This document shows, piece after piece, positions 25,483 to 34,538 of a stretch of DNA of 64,000 bases. Position 1 is the first letter of the stretch; every line of letters begins with the position of its first letter. The notes below the pieces were generated by a model. That model ran no database searches. It was not told the DNA's origin and worked only from the letters and a program-made list of their open reading frames with translations. The DNA is from Bacteroides fragilis. Its GTDB lineage: Bacteria > Bacteroidota > Bacteroidia > Bacteroidales > Bacteroidaceae. A program made the translations under genes and the position numbers. The DNA lies in NCBI RefSeq assembly GCF_019583405.1, contig NZ_SZUU01000009.1:124001-188000 (forward strand), in the 5' to 3' direction.

Positions 25483-26601
25483 ATGAAAAGTAAATTAGTA
25501 ATATTATCTTTATTGTTGGCCGGTGCTACTGCAGCTACTGCTCAGACTAAAGAGACGTTCTACAGCGAAAGCTTCAAGGACAATATCTTTGTGAGTGTAG
25601 GTGTTGGCGCTCAGGGTTGTGTAAACCCGGACAACTTTGATTATGGCTTTGGTAAAGCCATAACTCCGCTGATCAATGTGTCAGTTGGTAAACTGTTCAA
25701 TCCGGTTTGGGGTATCCGTGGTCAGGTGGCCGGTGCATGGACTACCTTGTATTCTAACTATGGACAGCCTGCCGATACTTATATTAAGAGCAAGAATAAA
25801 CATTACTTCACTATGCGTGCAGACGGTATGTTTAACTTGTCCAATGCTATTGGCGGTTACAATCCGGATCGTTTGTTCACCGTTTCTGTTTTTGCAGGTC
25901 CCGGTTTGACATTTGCCAAAGCTTATGGCGATCAGGATAAAGTAAATGCATTGATTAACGGTTCTGTTGGTTTGGCCGGACAGTTCAATATCAACAAATA
26001 CTTGGACATCAACATTGAAGCAAGAGGGGAAGTTTCTCCGTCTCCGTTTGGTAATATCAGCTCTGCTCATACCGACGGTGCTGTTTCTCTGACTGCCGGT
26101 GTGACTTACACTTTCGGTGGCAAGAGATTTGTTTCTTGTGGCTCTCAGGTAGATCAGAACGCTATCAATGAAGAGTTGAACCGTTACAGAAGTGAGTTGG
26201 CTAAAGCTCAGTCTGACCTGGCTGATGCTAAGAACGCACTGGCTAACGTGAAACCTGTAACCAAAGAAGTGGTGAAGGAAATCGAAGTAGCCGGACCTCG
26301 CGCTATCTTCTTCCAGATTGGTAAATCTAAGATCGATGACTATGGTATGGTTAACATCCAGTTAGCTGCCAAGATCTTGAAGGCTAATCCGGATAAGAAA
26401 TACAAGGTGGCAGGTTATGCAGATAAGGCTACCGGTAGCGCTAAGTGGAACCAGAAACTGTCTGAAGCTCGTGCACAGGCTGTTTACGATGCACTTATCA
26501 AAGAAGGTGTAAGCAAGGATCAGCTTGAACTCGTCGGCTTCGGTGGTACTGCCAATATGTTTGGCAAGAACTTCCTGAACCGCGTTGTGATTCTGGAATA
26601 A
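25483..26601 (+). CDS. OmpA-family outer-membrane protein, right operon (gene D)
   Basis: The 372-residue protein has a signal peptide (cut near ATAQ), an N-terminal eight-strand-type barrel, a coiled-coil linker (NRYRSELAKAQSDLADAKNAL) and an OmpA peptidoglycan-binding domain (AGYADKATGSAKWNQKLSEARAQAVYDAL). It differs from the left paralog by a small number of residues, mostly in barrel loops (about residues 85-105). It closes the right operon and is followed by a strong terminator. Expression should depend on the promoter at 22184-22214 and thus on the orientation of the invertible segment. Confidence 0.94.
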   Translation: MKSKLVILSLLLAGATAATAQTKETFYSESFKDNIFVSVGVGAQGCVNPDNFDYGFGKAITPLINVSVGKLFNPVWGIRGQVAGAWTTLYSNYGQPADTYIKSKNKHYFTMRADGMFNLSNAIGGYNPDRLFTVSVFAGPGLTFAKAYGDQDKVNALINGSVGLAGQFNINKYLDINIEARGEVSPSPFGNISSAHTDGAVSLTAGVTYTFGGKRFVSCGSQVDQNAINEELNRYRSELAKAQSDLADAKNALANVKPVTKEVVKEIEVAGPRAIFFQIGKSKIDDYGMVNIQLAAKILKANPDKKYKVAGYADKATGSAKWNQKLSEARAQAVYDALIKEGVSKDQLELVGFGGTANMFGKNFLNRVVILE

Positions 26602-26638
26602 TACAACTTTATAAGGACGATAGTCCGATAAATTTTAG

Positions 26639-26670
26639 AAAGGGTATCCCGTTGTTCGGATACCCTTTTT
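26639..26670 (+). terminator. Terminator of the right outer-membrane operon
   Basis: An 11-bp perfect stem (26639-26649 with 26658-26668) ends in a T-run, 38 bases past the OmpA stop. Confidence 0.88.
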
Positions 26671-26705
26671 GTTGCTTAAATAGGCGATAATCCAAATTTT
26701 AATCG

Positions 26706-26713
26706 TATTTTTG
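26706..26713 (+). promoter_or_regulatory. -7 element upstream of ruvX
   Basis: TATTTTTG matches TAnnTTTG, 11 bases before the ATG at 26724. No TTTG is found at the right distance upstream. The mRNA leader would be very short. Confidence 0.45.
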
Positions 26714-26723
26714 CAATCCAAAT

Positions 26724-27140
26724 ATGAGTAGAATAGTAGCAATAGATTACGGACGGAAACGTACAGGGATAGCTGTGAGTGATACGATGCAGATCATCGC
26801 TAACGGTTTGACAACCGTGCCTACACACGAGCTTCTGGATTTCATTACTAATTATGTCAAACAGGAATCAGTGGAACGTATTATTATAGGTCTGCCCAAG
26901 CAGATGAATAATGAGGTCTCTGAGAATATGAAGAATATAGAACCTTTTGTGCGTTCGTTAAAAAAACGTTTGCCCGATATGCCTGTGGAATATGTAGATG
27001 AACGTTTCACTTCTGTCCTCGCACATCGTACGATGCTTGAAGCCGGGCTGAAGAAAAAAGACAGGCAAAACAAGGCATTGGTTGATGAAATTAGTGCAAC
27101 TATTATTTTGCAATCTTATTTGGAAACTAAGCGTTTGTAA
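26724..27140 (+). CDS. ruvX: Putative Holliday junction resolvase RuvX/YqgF
   Basis: The 138-residue RNase H-fold nuclease has the opening AIDYGRKRTGIAVSD (catalytic Asp), a central IIIGLPKQMNNEVSE block with the family Gly-Leu-Pro, the YVDERFTS motif with catalytic Glu, and a C-terminal DEISATIILQSYL with the last acidic residue. Length is typical (about 138). It is implicated in recombination and, in E. coli, in 16S rRNA 5'-end processing. It is followed 35 bases later by def, with which it is probably co-transcribed. Confidence 0.94.
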   Translation: MSRIVAIDYGRKRTGIAVSDTMQIIANGLTTVPTHELLDFITNYVKQESVERIIIGLPKQMNNEVSENMKNIEPFVRSLKKRLPDMPVEYVDERFTSVLAHRTMLEAGLKKKDRQNKALVDEISATIILQSYLETKRL

Positions 27141-27175
27141 AAAGAGAGAATAATTAAAAAGAATAATTTTAAGAT

Positions 27176-27730
27176 ATGATTTTACCTATTTATGTATATG
27201 GTCAACCGGTTCTCAGACAGGTAGCGGAAGATATAACTGTGGACTATCCGAATCTGAAGGAACTGATTGAAAATATGTTTGAAACGATGGATCATGCTGA
27301 CGGGGTAGGACTTGCCGCTCCTCAGATTGGCTTGCCTATTCGTGTCGTTGTTATTAATCTGGATGTGCTTTCTGAGGATTATCCCGAATATAAAGATTTT
27401 CGCAAGGCTTATATAAATGCCCATATTGATGTGGTAGAGGGTGAGGAAGTATCTATGGAGGAAGGTTGTCTTAGTTTGCCGGGTATCCACGAGTCTGTAA
27501 AAAGAGGTAGCAAGATACACGTAAGATATATGGATGAGAATTTTGTAGAGCATAATGAAGTGGTGGAAGGATTTCTGGCGCGGGTTATGCAACATGAGTT
27601 TGATCATTTGGATGGAAAAATGTTCATAGACCATATCTCTCCTTTGCGTAAGCAAATGATAAAAGGAAAATTGAACACGATGCTGAAAGGGAAGGCACGT
27701 AGCTCCTATAAGATGAAGCAGGTGAAGTGA
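27176..27730 (+). CDS. def: Peptide deformylase
   Basis: This 184-residue metalloenzyme removes the formyl group from the N-terminal Met of nascent proteins. All three signature motifs are present: GVGLAAPQIG, EEGCLSLPG (metal-ligand Cys) and QHEFDHLDG (two His ligands and the catalytic Glu). Length and motif spacing are normal. It sits behind ruvX and ahead of a bidirectional terminator. Confidence 0.97.
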   Translation: MILPIYVYGQPVLRQVAEDITVDYPNLKELIENMFETMDHADGVGLAAPQIGLPIRVVVINLDVLSEDYPEYKDFRKAYINAHIDVVEGEEVSMEEGCLSLPGIHESVKRGSKIHVRYMDENFVEHNEVVEGFLARVMQHEFDHLDGKMFIDHISPLRKQMIKGKLNTMLKGKARSSYKMKQVK

Positions 27731-27750
27731 TATACCTGAGATTTTGGAAT

Positions 27751-27804
27751 AAAAAGCAATGGGTAAAGTTGATCATATAAATCAATTTTACCCATTACTT
27801 TTTT
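27751..27804. terminator. Bidirectional terminator between def and the propeller lipoprotein gene
   Basis: A long stem (about 27751-27773 with 27781-27803, a few wobbles) carries A residues on the left and T residues on the right. It can therefore stop transcripts from both convergent genes. Confidence 0.85.
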
Positions 27805-27863
27805 AGGGCTGTATCTCAAATATCCTGTAACGGCTATTTGATGTTTTTCTTAAAAGAACTCGG

Positions 27864-29081
27864 TTATGGTTGCTTTAAATATACCAGCATCATTACCGGA
27901 TTATCGTCTTCCTTTAAGCCTTTCAACTGTTCGATTTGAAGGATGGAAGGCGTTTCTTCCGCTTTTTCTAAGAGTTCAGGAGCTTCCCATACATATAACA
28001 ATGTATGGCTGTCAAGTGCCGTTATCGGGCGTAATGGTAAACCAGGAGTTAAGTCATTTTTTATATGGCCCGTGGCTACTTTGAAACAGTTTTTGGCTTT
28101 TTTGTCGTAAATAGCCATTTGTCTTTCTCGCGCTTTCTCTCCTGCCCAATTAGAATAAGGCATGAATATGTAGGAGTCAGTCTCTATGGTATTGTACTGT
28201 ATGTAGGGAGCGGCCATTTCCTGAAAACGCTTTCCGTTTCCATCCAGATATTCAAACCTGCATTCCATCGGTAATGAGTATTTGCCCATCTGGAATATAT
28301 ATCGGGGTTCTAAAGCTTCTGGAGTGACAGTGAATAGAGTGTCGTTATAATATTCTTTATAACAGGTATGGTTTTCGTAATGGAACATATAACGATCTAT
28401 ATCACTACTGATCATCCAGCGATATTGGCTGTTTAGCTCAAATAGGTCCCAACGATTGAAGATTTGCAACGTATCACCTTTCAGGTTGGAAAGGTAAATA
28501 CGTTCTTTTCGTCTTCCGTTATTATTGCGCATGAATGTTGCGGCAATTGTATCCTGAACACGTAACATCGCAAACTCACTAACTTCTATATTAGGAACTT
28601 TCATTGCACGGATGAATTTACCTGTTTCCATAGAGTAGATATTGATTTTTCCTGTAGTTGTTAGCATGTAGACCAATCCTTTTTCTTCATCCACGTCAAT
28701 CTGCATGATCCAGTTAAATTCACCCGGTCCACCGCCTTTGCGGCCCAGTGTCCGTATGAATTTACCATCTTTTGTGTACTGAAATAATTTATCGAGCCAT
28801 GGTAGGAAGAAATACTCCTTTGTCTGGATGATATTGGTTCCCTTTAACCCTCTTATCAGGCATTTATTGTTTGTCTCCAGCGGGATATACCGTATTGAAT
28901 CGGCTATTTCACTCAGTAGTATTTCCCGTTCTGTTTCGATACCTGTTTCGAAAGGTACGATTTGAGGGAATTCTGGCTCTGTAATTTGGACCGTTGCCTC
29001 GGACGACTGGTCACTGTTCTTCTTTCCGCCGCAAGAAAGCAGTAGGAAAGGTAGTAGTAAAAGAAGTGATTTTTGTTTCAT
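27864..29081 (-). CDS. 6-bladed beta-propeller lipoprotein
   Basis: The 405-residue protein has a lipoprotein signal (LLLSC, Cys about residue 17). An N-terminal segment (LLSEIADSIRYIPLETNNKCLI) is characteristic of the Bacteroides 6-bladed beta-propeller family. Blade motifs such as DKLFQYTKDGKFIRTLGRKGGGPGEF and YSMETGKFIRAMKVP follow. These proteins are envelope-anchored and of unknown function, sometimes near two-component or polysaccharide genes; none is adjacent here. It is monocistronic, convergent with def. A -7 box (TAGATTTG on the reverse strand, 29199-29206) may be its promoter. Confidence 0.85.
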   Translation of the reverse strand: MKQKSLLLLLPFLLLSCGGKKNSDQSSEATVQITEPEFPQIVPFETGIETEREILLSEIADSIRYIPLETNNKCLIRGLKGTNIIQTKEYFFLPWLDKLFQYTKDGKFIRTLGRKGGGPGEFNWIMQIDVDEEKGLVYMLTTTGKINIYSMETGKFIRAMKVPNIEVSEFAMLRVQDTIAATFMRNNNGRRKERIYLSNLKGDTLQIFNRWDLFELNSQYRWMISSDIDRYMFHYENHTCYKEYYNDTLFTVTPEALEPRYIFQMGKYSLPMECRFEYLDGNGKRFQEMAAPYIQYNTIETDSYIFMPYSNWAGEKARERQMAIYDKKAKNCFKVATGHIKNDLTPGLPLRPITALDSHTLLYVWEAPELLEKAEETPSILQIEQLKGLKEDDNPVMMLVYLKQP

Positions 29082-29390
29082 GTTGATACTATTTTGTGTA
29101 TAAAAGAGTCCCTGTTTGCAATATTGTACAGGTGTCTTTCTTTCTGTATTTTTAATTTTCGGGTAATCCGTTTCATATATTGATTTATAGGCATATTACA
29201 AATCTACGAAATAATCGTAAATTAATAATGAATGTGAGGTTAATAGGTGTTAAGAAGGTGTATAGACTACTGAATATCTGCATGGAGGGGTCCTATAAAA
29301 TAATCAAAAAATATAAAAAGTTGTCCGTTATCCCTGTTTAATAGATGAAAAGCATTACTTTTGCTCTACTTAAAAAGTATTCAGAAGCCG
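29082..29390. other. Intergenic region between divergent genes
   Basis: About 310 bases without a gene. It holds two candidate -7 boxes: CAAATCTA at 29199-29206 for the leftward gene and TACTTTTG at 29356-29363 for the rightward TPR gene. Nothing else is evident. Confidence 0.5.
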
Positions 29391-31439
29391 ATGATTAAAA
29401 AGATATTAGCAGCATTATTGTTGTTTCCTACATTTATATATGCTCAGATAAACACAGACAGGGTAATGATGATTGCCCGAAACGCGTTATACTTTGAGGA
29501 CTATGTCCTTTCCATTCAGTATTTTAATCAAGTGATCAATGCAAAACCCTACCTGTATGAACCCTATTTTTTCAGAGGGCTTGCCAAGATCAACCTGGAT
29601 GATTATCAGGGAGCTGAAGATGACTGTGATGCGGCCATTGACAGGAATCCTTTTGTAGTGGGTGCTTATCAGATTCGTGGGCTCGCAAGGATTAAACAGA
29701 ACAAGTACGATGGGGCTATTGAAGATTATAAGAAAGCACTTCATTTTGACCCTGAAAATATTACGCTTTGGCATAATCTGACTTTATGCCATATACAGAA
29801 AGAAGACTATAAGGCTGCTGAAGATGATTTGGGTAAATTACTGGCAGTTGCTCCCAAATATACAAGAGCCTATCTGATGAGAGGAGAGGTGGCTTTGAAG
29901 CAGCAGGATACGTTACGTGCCCTGAATGACTTTAATACAGCCATTGAGATGGATAAATATGATCCTGATGCCTGGGCTTCCCGGGCCATCGTCAGGTTGC
30001 AGCAAGGGAAGTATGCCGAGGCTGAATCGGACTTAAATCATGCAACGCATTTGAATGCCAGAAATGCGGGGAATTATATTAATCGTGCTTTAGCCCGTTT
30101 CCATCAGAATAACCTGCGGGGAGCCATGAGTGATTATGATCTGGCGCTTGATATTGATCCGAATAACTTTATCGGACATTATAATCGTGGCTTGCTTCGG
30201 GCACAGGTAGGAGACGACAACCGGGCTATTGAAGATTTTGATTTTGTGTTGCAAATAGAGCCGGATAACATGATGGCTACGTTTAACCGGGGATTACTTC
30301 GTGCACAAACGGGGGATTACCGGGGAGCTATTAAGGATTATACCACCGTGATTGATATGTATCCGAACTTTTTGGCCGGATATTATCAGCGTGCAGAGGC
30401 AAGGAGAAAGATCGGCGACCGTAAAGGTGCTGAAATGGACGAGTTTAAAGTAATGAAAGCGCAATTTGACAAGCAAAATGGAGTAAATAATAGCGATAAA
30501 ACGGTGGCTGATAATAAAAAAGGCAATAAGAAAGAGGAGAGCAAAACTCGTAAGAAGTCCGATAAGGATATGAATAATTATCGGAAAATCGTCATCGCAG
30601 ATAATTCTGAGGTAGAGCAGAAATATAAGAGTGATATTCGGGGTAGAGTACAAGATCGTAATGTTAATATCAAGATGGAACCGATGTACGCTCTTACCTA
30701 TTACGAAAAGATGAGTGATGTGAAACGGACTGTGCATTATTATAAATACATTGATGATTTGAATCGTGCCGGTATCTTACCAAAACGTCTGTATATCACT
30801 AATATGGAGTCACCACTTACCGAAGAACAGGTTAAGTTCCATTTTGCGCTGATCGATACACATACGTCGGCTATTGTTGAGAATCCTCAGGATGCGCGGA
30901 TACGATTCTCACGTGCGCTTGATTTCTATTTGGTACAGGACTTTGCCAGTTCCATTGAGGACTTGACTCAGGCCATTTTGCTGGATGATAATTTCTTCCC
31001 TGCTTATTTTATGCGTTCTTTGGTGCGTTGTAAACAACTGGAATATCAAAAGGCGGAAGAAGCTAATGCCGCTTCGGCAACGCCTGCTACGCTGTCGGGC
31101 ATATCCGCTCCACCAAAGTCAGAAATCAGTGCCTTGGACTATGATATCGTGAAAAGTGACTTGGATCATGTGATCTCTTTAGCCCCTGATTTTGTTTATG
31201 CGTATTATAACCGTGCCAATGTATTGGCCATGTTGAAAGATTATCGTGCGGCAATTGCGGACTATGACAAAGCTATCGAACTGAATAAAGAGTTTGCAGA
31301 GGCTTATTTTAATCGTGGATTGACACATATTTTCTTGGGTAACAATAAGAATGGAATAGCTGACTTAAGTAAAGCAGGTGAGTTGGGCATTGTTTCGGCC
31401 TATAATATTCTGAAACGATTTACAGAAGTGCCGGAATAA
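29391..31439 (+). CDS. Secreted tetratricopeptide-repeat protein
   Basis: From the ATG at 29391 the product has 682 residues: a signal peptide (cut near IYAQ), about eight TPR units (about 25-360; recurring NRGLLRAQTGDYRGAIKDY-type blocks), a Lys-rich charged linker (about 375-400), a middle region of unknown fold (about 400-500) and further TPRs to the end. The upstream TTG at 29361 overlaps the -7 box and is rejected. TPRs mediate protein binding, so a periplasmic scaffold is likely; the partner is unknown. It lies upstream of thrS but 80 bases and a separate -7 box divide them. Confidence 0.88.
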   Translation: MIKKILAALLLFPTFIYAQINTDRVMMIARNALYFEDYVLSIQYFNQVINAKPYLYEPYFFRGLAKINLDDYQGAEDDCDAAIDRNPFVVGAYQIRGLARIKQNKYDGAIEDYKKALHFDPENITLWHNLTLCHIQKEDYKAAEDDLGKLLAVAPKYTRAYLMRGEVALKQQDTLRALNDFNTAIEMDKYDPDAWASRAIVRLQQGKYAEAESDLNHATHLNARNAGNYINRALARFHQNNLRGAMSDYDLALDIDPNNFIGHYNRGLLRAQVGDDNRAIEDFDFVLQIEPDNMMATFNRGLLRAQTGDYRGAIKDYTTVIDMYPNFLAGYYQRAEARRKIGDRKGAEMDEFKVMKAQFDKQNGVNNSDKTVADNKKGNKKEESKTRKKSDKDMNNYRKIVIADNSEVEQKYKSDIRGRVQDRNVNIKMEPMYALTYYEKMSDVKRTVHYYKYIDDLNRAGILPKRLYITNMESPLTEEQVKFHFALIDTHTSAIVENPQDARIRFSRALDFYLVQDFASSIEDLTQAILLDDNFFPAYFMRSLVRCKQLEYQKAEEANAASATPATLSGISAPPKSEISALDYDIVKSDLDHVISLAPDFVYAYYNRANVLAMLKDYRAAIADYDKAIELNKEFAEAYFNRGLTHIFLGNNKNGIADLSKAGELGIVSAYNILKRFTEVPE

Positions 31440-31480
31440 CATTTTTTAGATAAAAAATAGTAAACTCAAAAAGAAATCCT

Positions 31481-31488
31481 TATTTTTG
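31481..31488 (+). promoter_or_regulatory. -7 element upstream of thrS
   Basis: TATTTTTG matches TAnnTTTG, 31 bases before the thrS ATG. No clear -33 box is seen. Confidence 0.5.
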
Positions 31489-31519
31489 CGTGCAATAACG
31501 AAAAATATAACATAACATT

Positions 31520-33460
31520 ATGATAAAAATAACATTTCCTGATGGCTCTGTTCGTGAGTATAACGAAGGGGTAAACGGACTGCAAATTGCAGAAAGTATC
31601 AGTTCGCGTCTGGCGCAAGATGTACTGGCGTGTGGAGTGAACGGTGAGATTTATGATTTAGGACGTCCCATCAATGAAGATGCTTCGGTAGTACTTTATA
31701 AGTGGGAAGATGAGCAAGGTAAACATGCTTTCTGGCATACAAGTGCACACTTGCTGGCTGAAGCCTTGCAAGAACTGTATCCGGGCATTCAGTTCGGTAT
31801 AGGTCCGGCAATTGAAAACGGTTTCTACTATGATGTTGATCCGGGAGAGGCTGTCATCAAAGAGGCTGATCTGCCTGCTATTGAAGCGAAGATGGCTGAG
31901 TTGGCTGCAAAGAAAGAGGCTGTCGTGCGTCGGGATATTGCAAAAGGCGATGCTTTAAAGATGTTTGGCGACCGTGGAGAAACATATAAATGTGAGCTGA
32001 TTTCCGAATTGGAAGACGGACATATAACTACATATACACAAGGTGATTTTACGGATCTTTGCCGTGGTCCTCACTTGATGACAACTGCTCCTATTAAGGC
32101 GATAAAGCTGACTTCTGTGGCAGGCGCTTACTGGCGTGGCCATGAAGATCGTAAGATGCTGACACGTATATATGGTATCACTTTCCCGAAAAAGAAGATG
32201 CTGGATGAGTATCTGGCTTTAATGGAAGAAGCTAAAAAACGCGACCATCGCAAAATTGGTAAGGAGATGCAGTTGTTCATGTTCTCTGATACGGTGGGTA
32301 AGGGATTGCCTATGTGGTTGCCGAAAGGTACTGCTTTGCGTTTGCGCTTACAGGACTTCTTGCGCCGTATACAGACCCGTTACGATTATCAGGAAGTGAT
32401 TACTCCGCCTATTGGCAACAAGTTATTGTATGTAACTTCGGGGCACTATGCAAAATATGGTAAAGATGCATTCCAGCCCATTCATACACCGGAAGAGGGT
32501 GAAGAGTACTTCCTGAAACCGATGAACTGTCCTCATCATTGTGAAATTTATAAGAATTTCCCGCGTTCGTATAAAGATTTGCCTTTGCGTATTGCTGAAT
32601 TTGGTACTGTTTGCCGTTATGAACAGAGCGGTGAACTTCATGGATTAACTCGAGTACGTAGTTTTACGCAGGATGATGCACATATTTTCTGTCGTCCGGA
32701 TCAGGTGAAGGGAGAGTTCCTTCGTGTGATGGACATTATTTCAATTGTGTTCCGTTCTATGGATTTCACTAACTTCGAAGCACAGATTTCTTTGCGCGAT
32801 AAAGTGAACCGTGAAAAATACATTGGTAGTGATGATAACTGGGAAAAGGCTGAACAAGCTATCATTGAGGCCTGCGAAGAAAAGGGGCTGAAAGCGAAGA
32901 TTGAATATGGTGAAGCAGCTTTCTATGGTCCTAAATTGGACTTTATGGTGAAAGATGCCATTGGTCGCCGTTGGCAGTTGGGAACTATTCAAGTGGACTA
33001 TAACCTGCCGGAACGCTTCGAACTGGAATATATGGGATCGGATAATCAGAAGCATCGTCCGGTAATGATTCACCGTGCTCCGTTTGGATCTATGGAACGC
33101 TTTGTCGCTGTATTGATTGAGCATACTGCCGGTAAATTCCCGCTATGGCTGACTCCGGAACAAGTAGTTATTCTTCCGATTAGTGAGAAGTTCAATGAAT
33201 ATGCAGAGAAAGTGAAAACTTATCTGAAGATGAAAGAAATTCGTGCTATTGTAGATGATCGCAATGAAAAAATCGGGCGTAAAATACGTGACAATGAGAT
33301 GAAACGCATTCCGTATATGCTGATTGTCGGTGAGAAAGAAGCCGAAAATGGGGAAGTTTCTGTTCGTCGACAAGGCGAAGGCGACAAGGGAAGCATGAAA
33401 TTTGAAGAATTTGGTGAAATTTTGAACGAAGAAGTTCAGAATATGATAAATAAATGGTAA
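31520..33460 (+). CDS. thrS: Threonyl-tRNA synthetase
   Basis: The 646-residue class II synthetase charges tRNA-Thr. In order it has an N-terminal TGS domain (1-60), an editing domain with HTSAHLLAEAL and the second zinc-like site, and the catalytic core. The core contains MNCPHHCEIY (zinc-ligand Cys), RYEQSGELHGLTRVRSFTQDDAHIF (motif 2) and HRAPFGSMERF (motif 3). An anticodon-binding domain completes it. Length is standard (about 640). It heads the conserved thrS-infC-rpmI-rplT cluster. A tRNA-Thr gene lies elsewhere in the window at 45751. Confidence 0.98.
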   Translation: MIKITFPDGSVREYNEGVNGLQIAESISSRLAQDVLACGVNGEIYDLGRPINEDASVVLYKWEDEQGKHAFWHTSAHLLAEALQELYPGIQFGIGPAIENGFYYDVDPGEAVIKEADLPAIEAKMAELAAKKEAVVRRDIAKGDALKMFGDRGETYKCELISELEDGHITTYTQGDFTDLCRGPHLMTTAPIKAIKLTSVAGAYWRGHEDRKMLTRIYGITFPKKKMLDEYLALMEEAKKRDHRKIGKEMQLFMFSDTVGKGLPMWLPKGTALRLRLQDFLRRIQTRYDYQEVITPPIGNKLLYVTSGHYAKYGKDAFQPIHTPEEGEEYFLKPMNCPHHCEIYKNFPRSYKDLPLRIAEFGTVCRYEQSGELHGLTRVRSFTQDDAHIFCRPDQVKGEFLRVMDIISIVFRSMDFTNFEAQISLRDKVNREKYIGSDDNWEKAEQAIIEACEEKGLKAKIEYGEAAFYGPKLDFMVKDAIGRRWQLGTIQVDYNLPERFELEYMGSDNQKHRPVMIHRAPFGSMERFVAVLIEHTAGKFPLWLTPEQVVILPISEKFNEYAEKVKTYLKMKEIRAIVDDRNEKIGRKIRDNEMKRIPYMLIVGEKEAENGEVSVRRQGEGDKGSMKFEEFGEILNEEVQNMINKW

Positions 33461-33474
33461 CTTTGCGCCCAATT

Positions 33475-33518
33475 GTAAAAGCACAGCATTTTAGTAATGC
33501 TCTAAAGACAGCTTTTAC
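33475..33518 (+). promoter_or_regulatory. Structured leader between thrS and infC
   Basis: An 8-bp outer stem (33475-33482 with 33511-33518) encloses a 6-bp inner stem (33485-33490 with 33496-33501). The right-hand internal loop is large. It lies in the infC leader, where other phyla use L20-binding structures to autoregulate this operon. There is no T-run, so it is not a plain terminator. L20 control is inference. Confidence 0.45.
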
Positions 33519-33578
33519 TTTAATACATAATTAAATTTGGTAGACAATAAAAAACAAACTGGAAGTAAACGTTATTTA

Positions 33579-34175
33579 ATGAAGAATGACAGCATGAAAT
33601 CGCAATACCGGATCAATGAGCAGATCCGTGCGAAAGAAGTCCGCATTGTAGGTGATGATGTAGAACCTAAAGTATATCCCATTTTTCAGGCTCTAAAATT
33701 GGCTGAAGAAAAAGAACTGGATCTCGTGGAGATTTCTCCCAATGCCCAACCACCTGTTTGTCGTATTATTGACTACTCTAAGTTTCTGTATCAGTTAAAG
33801 AAGCGTCAAAAAGAACAAAAGGCTAAGCAGGTAAAAGTAAACGTAAAAGAGATACGTTTTGGTCCGCAAACAGATGACCATGACTATAACTTTAAGTTGA
33901 AACATGCCAAAGGATTTTTGGAAGATGGTGACAAGGTGAAAGCTTATGTTTTCTTTAAAGGTCGTTCCATTCTTTTTAAAGAACAGGGTGAGGTGCTTTT
34001 GTTACGCTTTGCCAATGATCTGGAAGATTATGCAAAAGTAGATCAGTTGCCGGTGCTGGAAGGTAAACGTATGACAATTCAACTTTCTCCGAAAAAGAAA
34101 GAAAGTGCAACGAAAAAACCTGCTACTCCGGCTACAGTAAAAGCTGAAAAACCGGCTGGAGATAATGAAGAGTAA
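33579..34175 (+). CDS. infC: Translation initiation factor IF-3
   Basis: IF-3 binds the 30S subunit and proofreads start-codon selection. The N-terminal domain begins YRINEQIRAKEVRIVGDD and the C-terminal domain contains KEIRFGPQTDDHDYNFKLKHAKGFL. An Ala/Lys/Pro-rich tail of about 25 residues extends beyond the usual end. The ATG at 33579 gives 198 residues. A TTG at 33537 would add 14 residues, and infC is known for rare start codons, so the longer form cannot be excluded. It is 65 bases upstream of rpmI. Confidence 0.95.
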   Translation: MKNDSMKSQYRINEQIRAKEVRIVGDDVEPKVYPIFQALKLAEEKELDLVEISPNAQPPVCRIIDYSKFLYQLKKRQKEQKAKQVKVNVKEIRFGPQTDDHDYNFKLKHAKGFLEDGDKVKAYVFFKGRSILFKEQGEVLLLRFANDLEDYAKVDQLPVLEGKRMTIQLSPKKKESATKKPATPATVKAEKPAGDNEE

Positions 34176-34240
34176 GAAAAATGCGTAACGCGCAGGTATA
34201 GTGCGTTGCCATATCATTTAATAATTTAAAAACAATTAAG

Positions 34241-34438
34241 ATGCCAAAGATGAAGACTAACTCCGGTTCTAAAAAAAGGTTTGCCCTTACCGGAACAGGT
34301 AAAATCAAAAGAAAGCACGCTTTTCACAGTCACATTTTGACTAAAAAGTCTAAGAAAAGAAAAAGAAACCTGTGCTACTCTACAACTGTTGATACAACAA
34401 ATGTAAGCCAGGTTAAGGAACTCTTAGCTATGAAGTAA
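34241..34438 (+). CDS. rpmI: 50S ribosomal protein L35
   Basis: The 65-residue basic protein matches bL35 throughout: PKMKTNSGSKKRFALTGTGKI, KRKHAFHSHILTKKSKKRKRNL. It is part of the large ribosomal subunit and lies between infC and rplT in the conserved order. Confidence 0.97.
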   Translation: MPKMKTNSGSKKRFALTGTGKIKRKHAFHSHILTKKSKKRKRNLCYSTTVDTTNVSQVKELLAMK

Positions 34439-34494
34439 TCAAAAGCGTACAAAGTATTATTAAAGTTATTAACCGAATGCTTTAGCTTTAAGTT

Positions 34495-34511
34495 CGTTAC
34501 GTGAAGTAACG
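34495..34511 (+). promoter_or_regulatory. Small hairpin between rpmI and rplT
   Basis: A 6-bp stem (CGTTAC 34495-34500 with GTAACG 34506-34511) with a 5-base loop lies 27 bases before the rplT ATG. It may modulate translation or stability; there is no T-run. Confidence 0.3.
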
Positions 34512-34538
34512 GCGCTAACATTCAAAAAAGAGAAAACT

